From: PALSA-1004 sp041483135
Lineage (GTDB): Bacteria > Pseudomonadota > Gammaproteobacteria > Burkholderiales > SG8-41
Length of the DNA stretch: 64,000 nucleotides
Direction of reading: 5' to 3'
Assembly (NCBI GenBank): GCA_041483135.1
Contig: JBGPFE010000013.1
Location: 32,251-96,250, forward strand
This document shows positions 24,194 through 33,048 of this stretch, piece after piece. Position 1 is the first letter of the stretch, and the number at the start of each line of letters is the position of its first letter. The notes under the pieces were generated by a model, which saw only the letters and a program-made list of their open reading frames with translations, was not told the origin of the DNA and searched no databases. Both the position numbers and the translations under genes were made by a program.

Positions 24194-26203
24194 ATGATTG
24201 TTGCCACAGCAGGTCACATCGATCACGGCAAGACGACGCTCGTCAAAGCGCTGACCGGTGTCGACACCGATCGCCTGCCGGAAGAAAAAGCGCGCGGCAT
24301 CTCGATCGATCTCGGCTTTGCGTACTGGAAAACCGGCGACGGCGGCACCATCGGCTTTGTCGACGTGCCGGGCCACGAGCGTTTCATCCGCAACATGCTC
24401 GCCGGCGTGTGCGGCATCGACTACGTGATGGTGATCGTCGCCGCTGACGACGGCGTAATGCCGCAAACCGTGGAGCATCTGCACATCGTCGACCTCCTCA
24501 ATGTTACGCACGGCGTCGCCGTCGTCACCAAGACCGACCGCGTTGCCGCCGAGCGCGTAAACAAAGTGATCACGAACGTGCGCGATCTGCTCGCTCCCAC
24601 CGCGCTCGCCTCGATACCAATAATACCGGTGTCTGCTGTCAGCGGCGACGGCGTCGCAGCCTTGCGCGACGAACTCGCGGCTGCCGCCAGGGCGCACGGC
24701 AGCCGCGGGCATGCAGGCCGGCATTTCCGTTATGCAATCGACCGTGCATTTACCATCGCCGGCAGCGGCACGGTGGTGACCGGCACCGTGTTCAACGGCG
24801 CCGTCGCGACCGGCGACAAGCTTATGCTGTCCCCGAGCGGCGTCGAAGTGCGGGTACGCGCGATCCAGAAGCAGGGGCAACCTGCCCAGCAGGCGGCCGC
24901 CGGCGAGCGCTGCGCGCTCAATCTCGCGGGTGCCGATCTCGCGCAGGTCGGGCGCGGCGACTGGGCAGTCGCTCCGGCAATACACGCGCCGAGCCAACGC
25001 ATCGACGTCCGGCTGCAGGTGCTGGCGAGCGAAACCCAGCCGCTCAAACACTGGACGCCGGTGCATCTTCATCTCGGTACCACCGATGTCACGGCACGTA
25101 TCGCGATCCGGCGCGGCACATCGGTCGCGCCCGGCGCATCAGCCGTGGTGCAACTGATTGCCGACCGGCCACTCGCCGCGCTGCACGGCGACCGCTTCAT
25201 CATCCGCGACCAGTCGGCTTCGCGCACCATCGGTGGCGGCAGCGTGATCGACCCGTTTGCTCCCGCCGCACGCCGCCATACCCAGGCGCGCGCGGCGCAG
25301 CTCGCCGCGCTCGAGCATGCCGAACCGGACGCCGCGCTTGCCGCGCTGCTGGCGTGCACTGCCGCGGGCATAGACCTGATGCACTTCGAGCGCGCGTTCA
25401 ACCTCATTCCCGAACACGCCGCGGCGTTACTGCAGCAGGCTGACGCCGTCGTTGTCGGCATCGAGCAACGCGTCGCGCTGCCGCGCGCAACGGCGGACAC
25501 AATCAAGCAGCATGTGCTCGAAGCGCTGGCGCGCTTCCACCGCGAGTCGCCGCAGGCGCTGGGCGCCGATATCGAAATGTTGCGCAAGACGCTCGCGCCG
25601 ACGCTCGCTGCCGCGACTTTCGCAGCGCTGCTGCGCGGGCTCGCCGATGAGCGCAAAATCGAAACCGCGGGCCCGGCTGTGCGCCTGCCGCAGCACGTAG
25701 CAACCGCCAATCCCGCCGACGAGAAGATGTGGCAAACGGTAAAACCGGCGCTCGATGCCGCCCGCTTCAACGTGCCGCCGCTGCGCGAGCTCGCGCCCGC
25801 GGCCGGGCTCAAGGAAGCGATACTCAAGGATTTTTTGCATCGCAAAAGCCGCACCGGCGAAGTGATCCGCGTGACCCCGGAACGGTTTTACCCGCGCGCG
25901 ACGCTCGCCCAGCTCGCCGCGATCGCGCAGGCCGTGGCGCAGGCTGCGCACGGGGGACAATTCACCGCAGCGCAGTTCCGCGATGCGAGCGGCCTCGGCC
26001 GCAGCCTCGCGATCGAAATCCTCGAATGCCTCGACCGGCTCGGCATCACGCAGCGCATCGGCGATGCGCGCAAGATGCGCCGCGATTTCGTGCCGCTGCT
26101 CGGCGCCGCCAGCGCACCGCCGCCTGCCGCCGCGCCCAATACCGTCGCACAATCCAGCCCGCAAGCGCAGCGGCGCCCGCCACTGCATCATTCGAAACGC
26201 TGA
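24194..26203 (+). CDS. selB: Selenocysteine-specific elongation factor SelB
   Basis: GTPase that carries Sec-tRNA(Sec) to the ribosome at UGA codons followed by a SECIS hairpin. The 669-residue protein starts MIVATAGHIDHGKTTLVKAL (G1), then DVPGHERFIRNML (G3) and TKTD (G4). EF-Tu-like domains 2-3 follow, and from about residue 430 a set of winged helices binds the SECIS loop. Length is normal for a bacterial SelB. It confirms a functional Sec system rather than a UGA reassignment. Confidence 0.97.
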   Translation: MIVATAGHIDHGKTTLVKALTGVDTDRLPEEKARGISIDLGFAYWKTGDGGTIGFVDVPGHERFIRNMLAGVCGIDYVMVIVAADDGVMPQTVEHLHIVDLLNVTHGVAVVTKTDRVAAERVNKVITNVRDLLAPTALASIPIIPVSAVSGDGVAALRDELAAAARAHGSRGHAGRHFRYAIDRAFTIAGSGTVVTGTVFNGAVATGDKLMLSPSGVEVRVRAIQKQGQPAQQAAAGERCALNLAGADLAQVGRGDWAVAPAIHAPSQRIDVRLQVLASETQPLKHWTPVHLHLGTTDVTARIAIRRGTSVAPGASAVVQLIADRPLAALHGDRFIIRDQSASRTIGGGSVIDPFAPAARRHTQARAAQLAALEHAEPDAALAALLACTAAGIDLMHFERAFNLIPEHAAALLQQADAVVVGIEQRVALPRATADTIKQHVLEALARFHRESPQALGADIEMLRKTLAPTLAAATFAALLRGLADERKIETAGPAVRLPQHVATANPADEKMWQTVKPALDAARFNVPPLRELAPAAGLKEAILKDFLHRKSRTGEVIRVTPERFYPRATLAQLAAIAQAVAQAAHGGQFTAAQFRDASGLGRSLAIEILECLDRLGITQRIGDARKMRRDFVPLLGAASAPPPAAAPNTVAQSSPQAQRRPPLHHSKR

Positions 26204-26212
26204 GGTGAATGC

Positions 26213-27121
26213 GTGTCCGATTCAAGCTTTGACGTCATCGTGATCGGCGCCGGCATCACCGGCCTGGCCGCCGCCAAACACACTGCGCAAAACGGGCTTA
26301 CGACCGCGAGTATCGAAGCGCTGCTGTTCGGCGGGCTGGTCGTCAACATCAACGAACTGGATGGCGAGCCGCACGGTTCAGGCACCGATCTGGCATCGAA
26401 CCTGATGATGGAGATCGCCGAGCTCGGCGCCGCCAATCTTTCCGAAACCGTCACCGCGCTCACGCGCGATGGCGATTTCCTGGCGGTCACCACGGACGCG
26501 GGTAAACATCGGGCACGCGTTGTGATCGTCGCCTCCGGCGCGAAACTCAAGCGCCTTGGCATCCCGGGCGAAGCCGAGTTCGAGCATAAAGGCGTGTCGC
26601 AATGCGCCGATTGCGACGGTCCGATGTACAAGGACGAGGATGTGGTGGTGGTCGGAGGCGGCGATTCGGCGCTGCAGGAAGCGCTGGTGCTCGCTGCGTT
26701 CTGCAAACGCGTGCACCTCGTTTACCGCGGCGCGAAGTTCCGCGCGCGCCAGCACCTGATCGCCGCCGTCGCCACGCGAGCCAACATCAAGCCCGCGTGG
26801 AACACGGTCGCCGAGGAGGTGCGCGGCGCGCAGATGGTCAATGGAGTACGCGTGCGTAATACCGCCGACGGCAAGGTAAGCGAGATACCATGCGCCGGTT
26901 TCTTCGCCTACGTCGGACTCGAGCCGACCTGCGAGTTTGTGCCGCCGGAAATCAAACGCGACGCGGGCGGCCTTATGGTCACCGACTCATCGCTGCAGAC
27001 GGCGATGCACGGGGTTTACGCGGCGGGCGCGGTGCGTGCCGGATACGGCGGCCTGCTCACGCATGCCATTGCCGAGGGACGCGCTGCGGCGCAGTCGGCT
27101 ATCGCCGCGGCGCGCGGATGA
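26213..27121 (+). CDS. Thioredoxin-reductase-like FAD/NAD(P) flavoprotein
   Basis: A 302-residue low-molecular-weight thioredoxin-reductase-type enzyme, starting GTG 26213 ten bases after selB. It shows the FAD motif VIVIGAGITGLAAAKH, the redox pair C131-A-D-C134, the NAD(P) motif VVVVGGGDSALQEALVLA, and the C-terminal GVYAAGAVRAGYGGLL. In that last block the usual Asp of the GD motif, which contacts FAD, is Ala. Position inside the sel operon suggests it supplies electrons to a selenoprotein or thioredoxin-like partner. Whether it prefers NADPH or NADH cannot be read. Confidence 0.85.
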   Translation: MSDSSFDVIVIGAGITGLAAAKHTAQNGLTTASIEALLFGGLVVNINELDGEPHGSGTDLASNLMMEIAELGAANLSETVTALTRDGDFLAVTTDAGKHRARVVIVASGAKLKRLGIPGEAEFEHKGVSQCADCDGPMYKDEDVVVVGGGDSALQEALVLAAFCKRVHLVYRGAKFRARQHLIAAVATRANIKPAWNTVAEEVRGAQMVNGVRVRNTADGKVSEIPCAGFFAYVGLEPTCEFVPPEIKRDAGGLMVTDSSLQTAMHGVYAAGAVRAGYGGLLTHAIAEGRAAAQSAIAAARG

Positions 27122-27170
27122 CCGATATCGACATTCGAATATAATCGCGCTACATTTTGCATCCGCAATC

Positions 27171-27264
27171 GGAAGGGAATCGTCCCCGGTGGGGCGGCCG
27201 GACTTCAAACCCGGTAGGGGCTGTTTCAGTTCTGCGTGGGTTCGACTCCCACTCTCTTCCGCCA
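27171..27264 (+). tRNA. selC: tRNA-Sec (anticodon UCA)
   Basis: A 94-nt tRNA with an 8-bp acceptor stem (GGAAGGGA / TCTCTTCC), an extended D stem, anticodon loop CTTCAAA with TCA at 27205-27207, a long variable arm (GGGGCTGTTTCAGTTCTG region), the TTCGA T-loop and encoded GCCA 3' end. The long acceptor stem and UCA anticodon are diagnostic of selenocysteine tRNA. It lies 49 bases after the reductase gene and just before the Bug receptor and UGSC selenoprotein. Confidence 0.97.
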
Positions 27265-27320
27265 CCATTCCCGGGACCACGGCCGGACGGACCCGGTCTT
27301 GTGCAGAAAGGAGAACGAAA

Positions 27321-28301
27321 ATGTTCCGCTCCAGGATCGCGCCAGGTGCATTGTTGCTCGCGGCTCTTGCTGCGGGCGGCGCAATCCACGGGGCGATCGC
27401 GCAAACCTACCCATCGGGACCGGTCCGCATCGTTATTCCTTACCCTCCGGGCGGCGGTACCGATATTCTGGGACGCGCGATCGGCCAGAAGCTCAACGAA
27501 CGCTTCGGCCAGCCGGTCGTGGTTGACAATCGCGCCGGCGCCAATGGCACCGTCGGCGCCGCGCTGGTCGCGAAATCACCGGCCGACGGTCAATCGCTGT
27601 TGATGGTGCCCGCCGGCTATGCCGCCAACCCCGCCCTGTACAAAAGCCTGCCCTACGATCAAGCGCGCGATCTGGCGCCGGTTTCTCATCTTGCCTCGGG
27701 CCCGCTCGTGCTGGTGGTGCACCCATCGCTGCCTGTCAGATCGGTGCAAGAGTTGATCGCGCTCGCCAAAGCGCGGCCGGGCGAGCTCAACGTCGGCTCC
27801 GCCGGCATCGGCTCGCTGCCGCATCTGTGCGCGGAACTCTTCAACACAGCGAGCGGCGTCAAGCTGACCCACATCCCGTACAAGGGCTCGGGCAATGCAA
27901 TCATCGATGTGATGAGCGGGCAGGTGCCGGTGTATTTCATGAACATTCTGCAAAGCCTGCCGCTGATCAAGGCCGGCAAGCTGCGTGCACTCGGCGTGAC
28001 GAGCCCGCAGCGCTCGGCCATCGCGCCCGACCTCCCGGCGATCGCGGAGACTGTAGCGGACTTCGACATGACCAACTGGTACGGCATGCTGGTTCCCGCG
28101 GCGACGCCGCGAGAAGTCATCGGCAAGCTGCAGCAAGAGGTCGCGCGCGTGCTGAACCTGCCGGAGCTCAAGGAGCGCCTCGCCGCCGACGGCATGACGG
28201 TGGTCGCCAGCACGCCCGAGCAATTCGCTGAGTTTCTGGCCCGCGAGACCGCCAAATACAACCGTGTCATTCAGGCCGCCGGCATCAAAGGCTCACAGTG
28301 A
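27321..28301 (+). CDS. Bug/TctC-family periplasmic solute receptor
   Basis: A 326-residue tripartite tricarboxylate receptor homologue. AAAGGAG precedes the ATG. The signal peptide ends near GAIAQ and is followed by the family signature YPSGPVRIVIPYPPGGGTD and the VVVDNRAGANGTVG block. Bug proteins usually bind carboxylates or amides. No TctA/TctB permease is next to it, so it may serve a distant permease or signal. It sits 58 bases upstream of the UGSC selenoprotein and may share a transcript with it. Confidence 0.93.
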   Translation: MFRSRIAPGALLLAALAAGGAIHGAIAQTYPSGPVRIVIPYPPGGGTDILGRAIGQKLNERFGQPVVVDNRAGANGTVGAALVAKSPADGQSLLMVPAGYAANPALYKSLPYDQARDLAPVSHLASGPLVLVVHPSLPVRSVQELIALAKARPGELNVGSAGIGSLPHLCAELFNTASGVKLTHIPYKGSGNAIIDVMSGQVPVYFMNILQSLPLIKAGKLRALGVTSPQRSAIAPDLPAIAETVADFDMTNWYGMLVPAATPREVIGKLQQEVARVLNLPELKERLAADGMTVVASTPEQFAEFLARETAKYNRVIQAAGIKGSQ

Positions 28302-28359
28302 CGCCCTCACTGCTTGCATGCCGACGCGGAACGCATGACTACGATATCAGGGAGACAAC

Positions 28360-30096
28360 ATGACACGCTCCAACCAACCGCACGAACCGCGCTACGACGT
28401 GCTGTGGCCGTTGAGCCGCAAAGCAGTCAAAGCCACCGCGGCCGCGCCGCGCATTCCCGATCTCAACGGCAAAATCATCGCCGAAGTGTGGGACGCGATC
28501 CTGCGCGGCGACACGATTTACCCGCTCGTGCGTGAATACATCAAGGCACGCTTCCCGCACGCGAAGTTCGTCGGTTACGACGAGTTCGGCAACTTCCACG
28601 GCGCGCGCGAGCGCGAAATCGTCGCGGCGCTGCCGGACAAGCTGCGCGCCCATCGCATCGACGCCGCAATCATCGGCGTCGGCGCCTGAGGGAGCTGCAC
28701 GCCCGCCGTGTTGCGGGCCGCAGCGGTAATCGAGAAGCTCGGCATACCGACCGCCTCCATCATCGGCTCGGGGTTCCTCAAGCAGGCGGAAGTGATCACG
28801 AAAGGTCTGGGCGTGCCGCTCGCGATCGGCGTGTATCCGGGCGCGCCGATGGTGGACAGCGAAGCAGTGCTAGCGCGCAAGGTCGAGGAAACGCTGGCGC
28901 CGGGCCTGCTCAAGGGCCTGACCGGCGAAGCACCCCGTGCGGCGGACGCCAAGGCGGAGCCCGCGGCGGGACAAGTGATTTTCAGCGGCACGTTCGACGA
29001 AGTCCAGGAGCACTTCTACCGGCAGTTGTGGACCGACGGCATGCCGATCGTGCCGCCGACGCGCGAGCGCATCGACGCGTTCCTCGCCTATACCGAACGC
29101 AGGCCCGACTCGGTGATTCGTGCGGTACCGCAGGAAGGCCGCGAAGCGAGCATCCTGAGCATCGCGGTGACCGGCGTGATGGCGGGCTGCCGGCCCGAAT
29201 ACATGCCGGTGCTGATTGCAGTGATCGAAGCGATGTGCGAACCCGCGTTCCGCATCGAGGACTGCGGGTCGACGCCGGGCTGGGAGCCGGTTGTGATCGT
29301 CAACGGCCCGATCGTGAAGGAACTCGACTTCAATTGCGGGCAGGGCATGATGCGCGTCGGCCGTCAGGCCAACACCAGCATCGGCCGCTTCGTGCGCATG
29401 TTCCTGCGCAATATCTGCGGCTACCGGATTCCGCCCGGCGCCGGCGACAAGGGCTCGATCGGCCAGAGCTTTCTGGTGGCGATGGCTGAAGACGAAGACA
29501 CCGCGCGCGAGATCGGCTGGCCGACATTCGCCCAAGACCGCGGTTTCGCGCCGGGAGAAAACGTCGTCACGGTGCACAGCGTCGTGGCAATCACCTCGCC
29601 CATATACAGCGGCGGCGATCGCGCGGTCGACCACGTACAGCAATGGGCGGAGGTCATGGGCCACAGTTTTACTTACTGGGCGCACACGGGCTTCAAGACC
29701 GGGCTCTGGAACCCGCTGATCGTCGCCGGCCCCGGCATTGCCAAAGCGATCGCGAGTGAATGGAGCAAGGACGAGGTGCGGCGTTATCTATACGAGCACG
29801 TCAAGGTCACCGCGGAACGCGCAACGCACTATGCGCGCATGACGAGCACGCCGACGTTCAGCCTCGAGCAACTGGTGAAAGACGGCATCCTGCCACCCGA
29901 GTACGCGGCATCGAGCGATCCGCAGCGACTCATCAACGTCATCATCAAGCCTGAAATGATCGGGATCCTGGTTGCCGGCGATCCGGGCCGCAACCAGTCG
30001 CGCGCTTACATGGGCAATCACATGCAGGGCCCGCCGACCAGCCGGCGCGTCGAGCTGCCGCGCGATTGGGCGCAGCGCATTAAAGCTAAAATCTGA
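28360..30096 (+). CDS. UGSC-motif selenoprotein (578 aa, Sec110)
   Basis: An in-frame TGA at 28687-28689 separates two halves that read as one protein from ATG 28360 (GGGAG eight bases upstream). Reading it as Sec gives IIGVGA-Sec-GSCTPAVLRAA with Sec110 and Cys113, the hallmark of the UGSC family, known from genome surveys as a selenoprotein family with Cys-form homologues and no established function. Residues 1-187 are this alpha/beta domain. Residues 188-204 are an Ala-rich linker, and about 205-578 form a second, larger domain with several cysteines (VMAGCRPEYM, RIEDCGSTPG, FNCGQGMMRVG). A SECIS-like hairpin follows the UGA. It follows selC and a Bug receptor, and precedes AtuA/DUF4387 genes, so it probably takes part in a catabolic reaction. 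Confidence 0.9.
28694..28724 (+). promoter_or_regulatory. SECIS hairpin of the UGSC selenoprotein
   Basis: Lower stem GCUGC / GCAGC (28694-28698, 28720-28724), internal loop ACG / CC, upper stem CCCGC / GCGGG (28702-28706, 28713-28717) and apical loop CGUGUU. The upper stem begins 12 bases after the UGA codon, very near the E. coli fdhF spacing, and the loop offers G and U residues for SelB. Confidence 0.85.
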
Positions 30097-30101
30097 TTCT
30101 A

Positions 30102-30195
30102 GCCACAGAGGACACAGAGCTCACAGAGAAAAAACCAAGGCGTATTTATGTTTCTGTCTTTCTGTTTCCTCTGTGTTCTCTGTGATCTCTGTGGC
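30102..30195. repeat. Intergenic repeat with CTCTGTG/CACAGAG arms
   Basis: CACAGAG-type units on the left (30103-30126) and CTCTGTG-type units on the right (30168-30193) form a large imperfect inverted repeat filling the gap between the UGSC and AtuA genes. Related single-arm copies occur near 46009, 51106, 55493 and 55686. It could form a long hairpin in the transcript. Confidence 0.8.
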
Positions 30196-30216
30196 AAATA
30201 TTTTTGACGTAGGAGC

Positions 30217-31623
30217 ATGATGGAAGAAATCCGCATCCTGTCGCCGACCGGCGTCTGCGGCTCGGGCTTTCTCGAGGCGTCCTTCGAGAAAGCGCTGGCC
30301 CTGAAGCCCGACTTCATCGGCTGCGACGCCGGCTCGACCGATCCGGGGCCGAGCCATCTGGGTGCGGGACACGCGGCGTTTCCACGCGATGCGGTCAGGC
30401 GCGACCTGCGATTGATGCTGCTCGGCGCGCGCAAGCTCAAGGTGCCGCTCCTGATCGGCTCCGCGGGCACCGCGGGCGGCAACGTGCACCTCGAATGGTT
30501 CTGCGGAATTCTCAACGAGATTGCGGCGGTTGAAAATCTGCGCTTCAAGCTCGCGCTGATCCACGCAGAACAGGACAAGGCTTATCTGAAGAAGCGTCTG
30601 CGCGAAGGCCGCATCAAGCCGCTGCAACCGGCGCCTGAATTCAACGACGCGGTGATCGATCGCAGCGCGCACATCGTCGGCATGATGGGCGCGGAACCTT
30701 ACATGCGCGCGCTCGATGCCGGCGCTGACGTCATCGTCGCGGGACGTTCGAGCGACACCGCGATCTTCGCGGCGCTGCCCGTCATGCGCGGCTTTCCCGA
30801 AGGCATCGCGTGGCACGCGGCGAAAATACTCGAATGCGGCGCAGCGGCAGTGGTCAACCGCAAGACCCCGGACTGCATGTTTGCGTGGGTACGCAAAGAC
30901 CATTTCGTGGTCGAGGCGCCCGACACCACGCTGCGCTGCACGCCGCAGAGCATCGCTTCGCACAGCCTGTACGAGAACGCCGATCCATTCAAGCTCGTGG
31001 AGTGCTCGGGAACGCTCGATCTGACGCACAGCCGGTATGAGACGGTAAGCGAGCGAGCGGTGAAAGTCTCCGGCAGCGCATTCATTCCGGCTTCGCGTTA
31101 CACGGTCAAGCTCGAAGGCGCGGAGAAAATCGGTTACCAAAGCATCGTCATCGGCTCGGTGCGCGACCCGTTCATCATCCGCCAGATCGACGACTGGACC
31201 GAGCGGCTGATCACCCGTATCCACGCGCGCGTGAAACAGGTTTACGCCAACCGGCTCAAGCACGAGGACTACTTCGTCAACATCCGCATCTACGGCAAGA
31301 ACGGCACCATGGGGCCGCTCGAGCCGGTGAAGGAAATCCGTTCGCACGAGTTGTGCCTGATTATCGAAGTCACGGCCCCGACCCAGGAGATCGCGAGCGC
31401 GATCGCCGCCATAGTGCGGCACCAGGGACTGCATCTGCCGATACCCGAATGGAGCGGGCTCATCACCGCGCTCGCCTGCCCGTACAATCCCGCGCACCTC
31501 GAGCGCGGCGCGGTCTACCGCTTCAACGTGAACCACGTCGCCGAGCCCGATGACCCGTACGAGATGTTTCCGATGGAGCTCGCCGAGATCAACGGCGCAT
31601 CGCACAAGGCCATCGCCGCATGA
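30217..31623 (+). CDS. AtuA-family (DUF1446) acyclic-terpene-utilisation-like protein
   Basis: A 468-residue protein of the family named after AtuA of Pseudomonas acyclic terpene degradation, whose own reaction is not established. Conserved-looking blocks are DFIGCDAGSTDPGPSHLG near the N-terminus, LLIGSAGTAGGNVHLEW, and GADVIVAGRSSDTAIFAALP. No signal peptide. Its stop overlaps the DUF4387 start (ATGA), a common pairing. It follows the UGSC gene after the intergenic repeat, in the same orientation. Confidence 0.88.
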   Translation: MMEEIRILSPTGVCGSGFLEASFEKALALKPDFIGCDAGSTDPGPSHLGAGHAAFPRDAVRRDLRLMLLGARKLKVPLLIGSAGTAGGNVHLEWFCGILNEIAAVENLRFKLALIHAEQDKAYLKKRLREGRIKPLQPAPEFNDAVIDRSAHIVGMMGAEPYMRALDAGADVIVAGRSSDTAIFAALPVMRGFPEGIAWHAAKILECGAAAVVNRKTPDCMFAWVRKDHFVVEAPDTTLRCTPQSIASHSLYENADPFKLVECSGTLDLTHSRYETVSERAVKVSGSAFIPASRYTVKLEGAEKIGYQSIVIGSVRDPFIIRQIDDWTERLITRIHARVKQVYANRLKHEDYFVNIRIYGKNGTMGPLEPVKEIRSHELCLIIEVTAPTQEIASAIAAIVRHQGLHLPIPEWSGLITALACPYNPAHLERGAVYRFNVNHVAEPDDPYEMFPMELAEINGASHKAIAA

Positions 31624-31928
31624 CCATATTGGCCGAACTCGCGCGGCTCATCCGCAGCAAGAATGCGGGCCCGTTCGAGCTGACGTTCGACATCATGTTC
31701 GACGACGCGGCGACTTACGAACGCGTCAAGCGCTCCGGCGCGGTAAGCCGCGAAGCGGTGGCACTACGCTACGGGCTGCCGGCAGCGGATGTGAAGTTTT
31801 TCTACTGCGATCACGCGCTGGCGATCAAGGCCTCGATCCCGCGCCCGTGTGTTCAGGGCGACCTGCGCGACAGCGACGGGCACGGCGGCCAGCAGTACGC
31901 GCCGCTGATGGACATCGAGATCCCTTGA
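31620..31928 (+). CDS. DUF4387 family protein
   Basis: A 102-residue cytosolic protein with the family pattern AELARLIRSKNAGPFELTFD, FYCDHALAIKASIPRP and the Gly/His-rich DSDGHGGQQYAPL end. Function unknown. It overlaps the AtuA-like gene by four bases; such pairs are often annotated together, so it may be a small subunit of the same enzyme. Confidence 0.88.
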   Translation: MTILAELARLIRSKNAGPFELTFDIMFDDAATYERVKRSGAVSREAVALRYGLPAADVKFFYCDHALAIKASIPRPCVQGDLRDSDGHGGQQYAPLMDIEIP

Positions 31929-32019
31929 CTGCCTCCCGATTGCACTAGCTCTCGCGAGTAAAATAGCGGGATAAACGCAAGGCCGGCGCGCCGGCTACAT
32001 ACCTACGAGGAGGAAACGA

Positions 32020-33015
32020 ATGTCGATTGCACGTGCATCCAGAATCTGCAGCGCCGCGCTGATTGTGTTTGCCGCAAGCCATTGCGCGTTCGCGCAGGCG
32101 CAGCGCGATCCAGCAAAGGCTTACCCCGACAAGCCGATCCGGTTGATCGTGCCATTTGCCCCGGGCGGCGGCACCGACATCACGGCGCGCACGATCGCGC
32201 TCAAGCTCACCGAGGCGTGGGGCCAGCCGGTCGTCACCGACAACCGCGCCGGCGCGAACGGCACCATCGGCGTCGATATCGCGACCAAATCGCCACCCGA
32301 CGGCTACACGCTGACGATGATTTCTTCGAGCCATTCCGTCAATGTAAGCCTGTACAACAAACTGCCCTACGACCTCGTCAGGGACCTCGCTCCCATCACG
32401 CAAGCGACCACCCAGCCTTACGCGCTGGTCGTGCATCCATCGGTGCCGGCGAAGTCAGTCAAGGAGCTGATCGCTATTGCCAAAGCCAAACCCGGTACGC
32501 TCAATTACGGCTCGTCCGGCACCGGCGGGCTGAGCCACCTGTCGGGCGCGCTGCTCGCCTCGCTCGCCGGCATCAGCATCACGCACGTGCCATACAAAGG
32601 CGGCGCTCCGGCAATGACCGATGTCATCGGCGGCCAGATCCAGATGCTGTTCTCGACGATCCTGCAATCGCACGCCCATATCAAGGCCGGCCGGCTGCGG
32701 GCGCTCGCTGTGACGACCGCGAAACGCTCAGGGGGCGCGCCCGAGCTGCCAACCATGCAGGAGGCGGGCGTGCCCGGCTACGAGGTGGCCGGCTGGTACG
32801 GGGTGCTGGCGCCGGCCGGAACCCCGCAGGCCATCATTACCAGGCTCAACAAGGAGATCGTGCGGATTCTGCACACCGAGGACGTCAAGGAGCGGCTCTC
32901 GGCCGATGGCTCGGAGCCGGTCGGCAATACGCCGGCGCAGTTCGCGGCGCATATCAAATCCGAGATTGCGAAATGGCGCATAGTCGTCAAGGAAGCCGGG
33001 ATCCGTGCAGAATGA
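32020..33015 (+). CDS. Bug/TctC-family periplasmic solute receptor
   Basis: A 331-residue receptor with signal peptide to about residue 25 (FAASHCAFAQ), the signature YPDKPIRLIVPFAPGGGTD, VVTDNRAGANGTIG, and THVPYKGGAPAMTDVIGG. Start ATG 32020 follows GAGGAGGAAACGA. It lies between DUF4387 and an MmgE/PrpD gene; probable ligand is the cluster's substrate. Confidence 0.93.
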   Translation: MSIARASRICSAALIVFAASHCAFAQAQRDPAKAYPDKPIRLIVPFAPGGGTDITARTIALKLTEAWGQPVVTDNRAGANGTIGVDIATKSPPDGYTLTMISSSHSVNVSLYNKLPYDLVRDLAPITQATTQPYALVVHPSVPAKSVKELIAIAKAKPGTLNYGSSGTGGLSHLSGALLASLAGISITHVPYKGGAPAMTDVIGGQIQMLFSTILQSHAHIKAGRLRALAVTTAKRSGGAPELPTMQEAGVPGYEVAGWYGVLAPAGTPQAIITRLNKEIVRILHTEDVKERLSADGSEPVGNTPAQFAAHIKSEIAKWRIVVKEAGIRAE

Positions 33016-33048
33016 GCGCTTAACCCGCCGCAATCGAATGGGGTCATC

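Noticed and set aside
28687..28689. UGA as a genuine stop, giving a short protein and an independent second gene from 28708.
   Set aside because: The site matches the known UGSC motif, a SECIS-like hairpin follows at the right spacing, and selA, selB and selC lie immediately upstream. A GTG at 28708 would cut the conserved domain just after its redox motif.
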